Part shown: positions 62,693 through 64,000 of the stretch, piece by piece | Position numbering within the stretch: position 1 is the first letter of the stretch | How the letters are laid out: each line of letters opens with the position of its first letter | Source: Mesorhizobium loti | GTDB lineage: Bacteria; Pseudomonadota; Alphaproteobacteria; Rhizobiales; Rhizobiaceae | Assembly (NCBI RefSeq): GCF_013170705.1 | Contig: NZ_CP033334.1 | Span: 1,736,001 to 1,800,000, forward strand | Length of the DNA: 64,000 nt | Direction: 5' to 3' | Position numbers and translations under genes: made by a program | The notes under the pieces: model-generated | Databases searched by the model: none | The model's input: only the letters and a program-made list of their open reading frames with translations | Told to the model about the DNA's origin: nothing

Positions 62693-62821
62693 AGCGCCGG
62701 CTTTCGGCAATTTTGCACCGATAGGGAAGAGGAAGAAGAGCTATCTGCGGACGAAGCGACTTTGTGGGGCGAGCGTCTCATCGCTTTTGGTCGGAGACAC
62801 GCGAAAATCATGAAACTCAGC

Positions 62822-62871
62822 GCCCCTCATCCGCCCTTCGGGCACCTTCTCCCCGTGAAACGGGGAGAAGG
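62822..62871. repeat. REP-like element 2 of an inverted pair
   Basis: Reverse-oriented copy of the element at 62640: GCCCCTCATCCGCC, GGGCACCTTCTCCCCG and a hairpin CCCCGTGAAACGGGG. Together the two copies and the 129 bases between them could form one large stem with smaller hairpins. It lies 14 bases beyond the secA stop codon, so it is also the likely secA terminator region. Confidence 0.8.
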
Positions 62872-62885
62872 AAGAAGCGGCGTCC

Positions 62886-64000
62886 TTACGCAAACGCCCC
62901 ATGGCAGTGCTTGTACTTCTTGCCGGAGCCACAGGGGCAGGCTTCGTTGCGGCCGACCTTGCCCCAGGTCGCCTGGTTGTTCGGATCGCGGTCCTCGGGG
63001 GCGACGACGGCGTTCTGCTCCTGGCGCACCAGAAGGGCCGTCTCGCCGTCGCCAAAATCGTTCTCGCCGGTGGTGCCGTCGATATGCGAGCCGAACATGT
63101 CGGGTGCTTCCGGCGGCGGAGCCTCGGCGGCTTGGCGGACCAGTTCGACGCGCATCAGCTGCGCGGTGACGGCCTGGCGCAAATTGCCGAGCATTGCCTG
63201 GAACAGCTCGAATGCCTCGCTCTTGTACTCCTGCAGCGGATCGCGCTGGGCGTAGCCGCGGAAGCCGACCACCGAGCGCAGATGGTCGAGATTGACGATG
63301 TGCTCGCGCCACAGATGGTCGAGCGTCTGCAGCACCACCGAGCGCTCGACGTAATTCATCACTTCAGGCCCGAAACGCTCGGCGCGCTCCTTGGCGGCGG
63401 CGTCGGCGGCTTGCGTGATGCGCTCGCGGATGTCGTCCTCGGCGATGCCTTCTTCCTTGGCCCACTCCTCGACCGGCAGGTCGAGATTGAGGAATTCGGC
63501 GACCTCGGCCTTCAGGCCCGCGACATCCCACTGCTCGGCATAGGCGTTTTCGGGAATCGCCTTGGCGACGATCTCGTCGATGACGCCCTCGCGCATCTCG
63601 GCAATGGTTTCCGAGAGGCCTTCGCCGTCCATCAGCTCGATGCGCTGCTCGAACACCACCTTGCGCTGGTCGTTCGAGACGTCGTCATACTTCAACAGGT
63701 TCTTGCGGATGTCGAAGTTGCGCGCCTCGACCTTCTTCTGCGCCTTTTCCAGCGCCTTGTTGATCCAGGGATGGATGATCGCCTCGTCTTCCTTGAGGCC
63801 GAGCTTCTGCAGCATGCCGTCCATGCGCTCGGAGCCGAAGATGCGCATCAGGTCGTCCTGCAGCGACAGGAAGAATTTCGAACGGCCGGGGTCGCCCTGG
63901 CGGCCGGAGCGGCCGCGCAACTGGTTGTCGATGCGGCGCGATTCATGGCGCTCGGTGGCCAGCACATAGAGGCCGCCGGCGGCCAGCGCCTTTTCCTTCA
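62886..64000 (-). CDS. secA: Preprotein translocase ATPase SecA (C-terminal part; 5' end outside window)
   Basis: The last 371 codons of SecA, which drives proteins through SecYEG. The visible part begins near [17 protein letters not shown] and covers [20 protein letters not shown], the helical scaffold ([20 protein letters not shown]) and wing domains, and the C-terminal linker. It ends with the zinc-binding SEC-C motif [14 protein letters not shown], which binds SecB. The reading frame is open through the right edge. Confidence 0.97.
   Translation of the reverse strand, partial: KEKALAAGGLYVLATERHESRRIDNQLRGRSGRQGDPGRSKFFLSLQDDLMRIFGSERMDGMLQKLGLKEDEAIIHPWINKALEKAQKKVEARNFDIRKNLLKYDDVSNDQRKVVFEQRIELMDGEGLSETIAEMREGVIDEIVAKAIPENAYAEQWDVAGLKAEVAEFLNLDLPVEEWAKEEGIAEDDIRERITQAADAAAKERAERFGPEVMNYVERSVVLQTLDHLWREHIVNLDHLRSVVGFRGYAQRDPLQEYKSEAFELFQAMLGNLRQAVTAQLMRVELVRQAAEAPPPEAPDMFGSHIDGTTGENDFGDGETALLVRQEQNAVVAPEDRDPNNQATWGKVGRNEACPCGSGKKYKHCHGAFA

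Overview
The window is a high-GC (about 60-65 % by eye) chromosomal segment of a Rhizobiales alphaproteobacterium, most likely Mesorhizobium or a close relative. The main grounds are: a SAM-II riboswitch ahead of metX with metW beside it; the order tlpA / argH-lptM-lysA-TIGR02302; ftsEX next to hpt and a CpdR-like regulator; a PduO-type adenosyltransferase, etfBA and hydroxybutyryl-CoA dehydrogenase in a row; and short palindromic intergenic repeats of the kind common in rhizobia. The genus is inferred from family recognition, not from a search. I see no insertion sequence, prophage, CRISPR array, plasmid gene or genomic island, so this reads as ordinary core and semi-core chromosome with dense coding on both strands.

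Layout. 1-5.5 kb: partial cupin, gloB, a methyltransferase, an SbmA/BacA-YddA-type ABC exporter with a degenerate ATPase, a DUF1194 VWA protein and a frameshifted DUF1330 gene. 5.5-9.7 kb: amino-acid synthesis (metXW under a SAM-II riboswitch with a terminator, then hisC-tyrC). 9.8-18.7 kb: sugar kinase, DUF2125 protein, ChaC, aldo/keto reductase, LysE exporter, acyltransferase, a LysR regulator divergent from an AhpD-like/DUF1348/PPOX-like cluster, and a YdcF protein. 18.8-22.4 kb: cell-division pair ftsEX, a membrane-anchored protein, hpt and a CpdR-like response regulator; a full TTAA-N7-TTAA CtrA-type site lies in the divergent promoter. 22.4-34.9 kb: DMT transporter, LysR, glyoxalase-like protein, the TIGR02302-threonine dehydratase-lysA-lptM-argH run, tlpA and a large MHYT-PAS-GGDEF-EAL protein.

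35.2-43.6 kb carries two ABC uptake systems facing each other: ugpBAEC (glycerol-3-phosphate type) and fbpABC (ferric iron). Both have a strong stem-loop just after the binding-protein gene, and fbpA has an IRO-like TGA-N9-TCA site upstream. 43.8-47.2 kb is an ECF sigma factor with its NrsF-type membrane anti-sigma factor, preceded by an ECF-like promoter, then a PAS-GGDEF diguanylate cyclase. 47.2-52.7 kb: hydroxybutyryl-CoA dehydrogenase, etfA, etfB, rhomboid protease, PduO-type adenosyltransferase, a HIG1 small membrane protein and an SDR. 52.7-59.5 kb: YihY, a second DMT transporter whose 3' end sits in an octanucleotide repeat, gluQRS, DNA glycosylase, HNH nuclease, dsbB, a YqaA-type protein, tRNA-Leu(CAA) and an outer-membrane beta-barrel protein. 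59.7-64 kb: a translationally coupled flippase/acetyltransferase pair and the 3' part of secA.

No gene set here is convincingly a new biological system. The items most worth a second look are the candidate antiterminator in the metX leader, the ABC exporter that has lost its Q-loop, signature and H-loop residues, the CtrA-type site shared by ftsEX and its divergent neighbour, the autoregulated-looking ECF/NrsF locus, and the frame-changing octanucleotide repeat at a transporter gene end.
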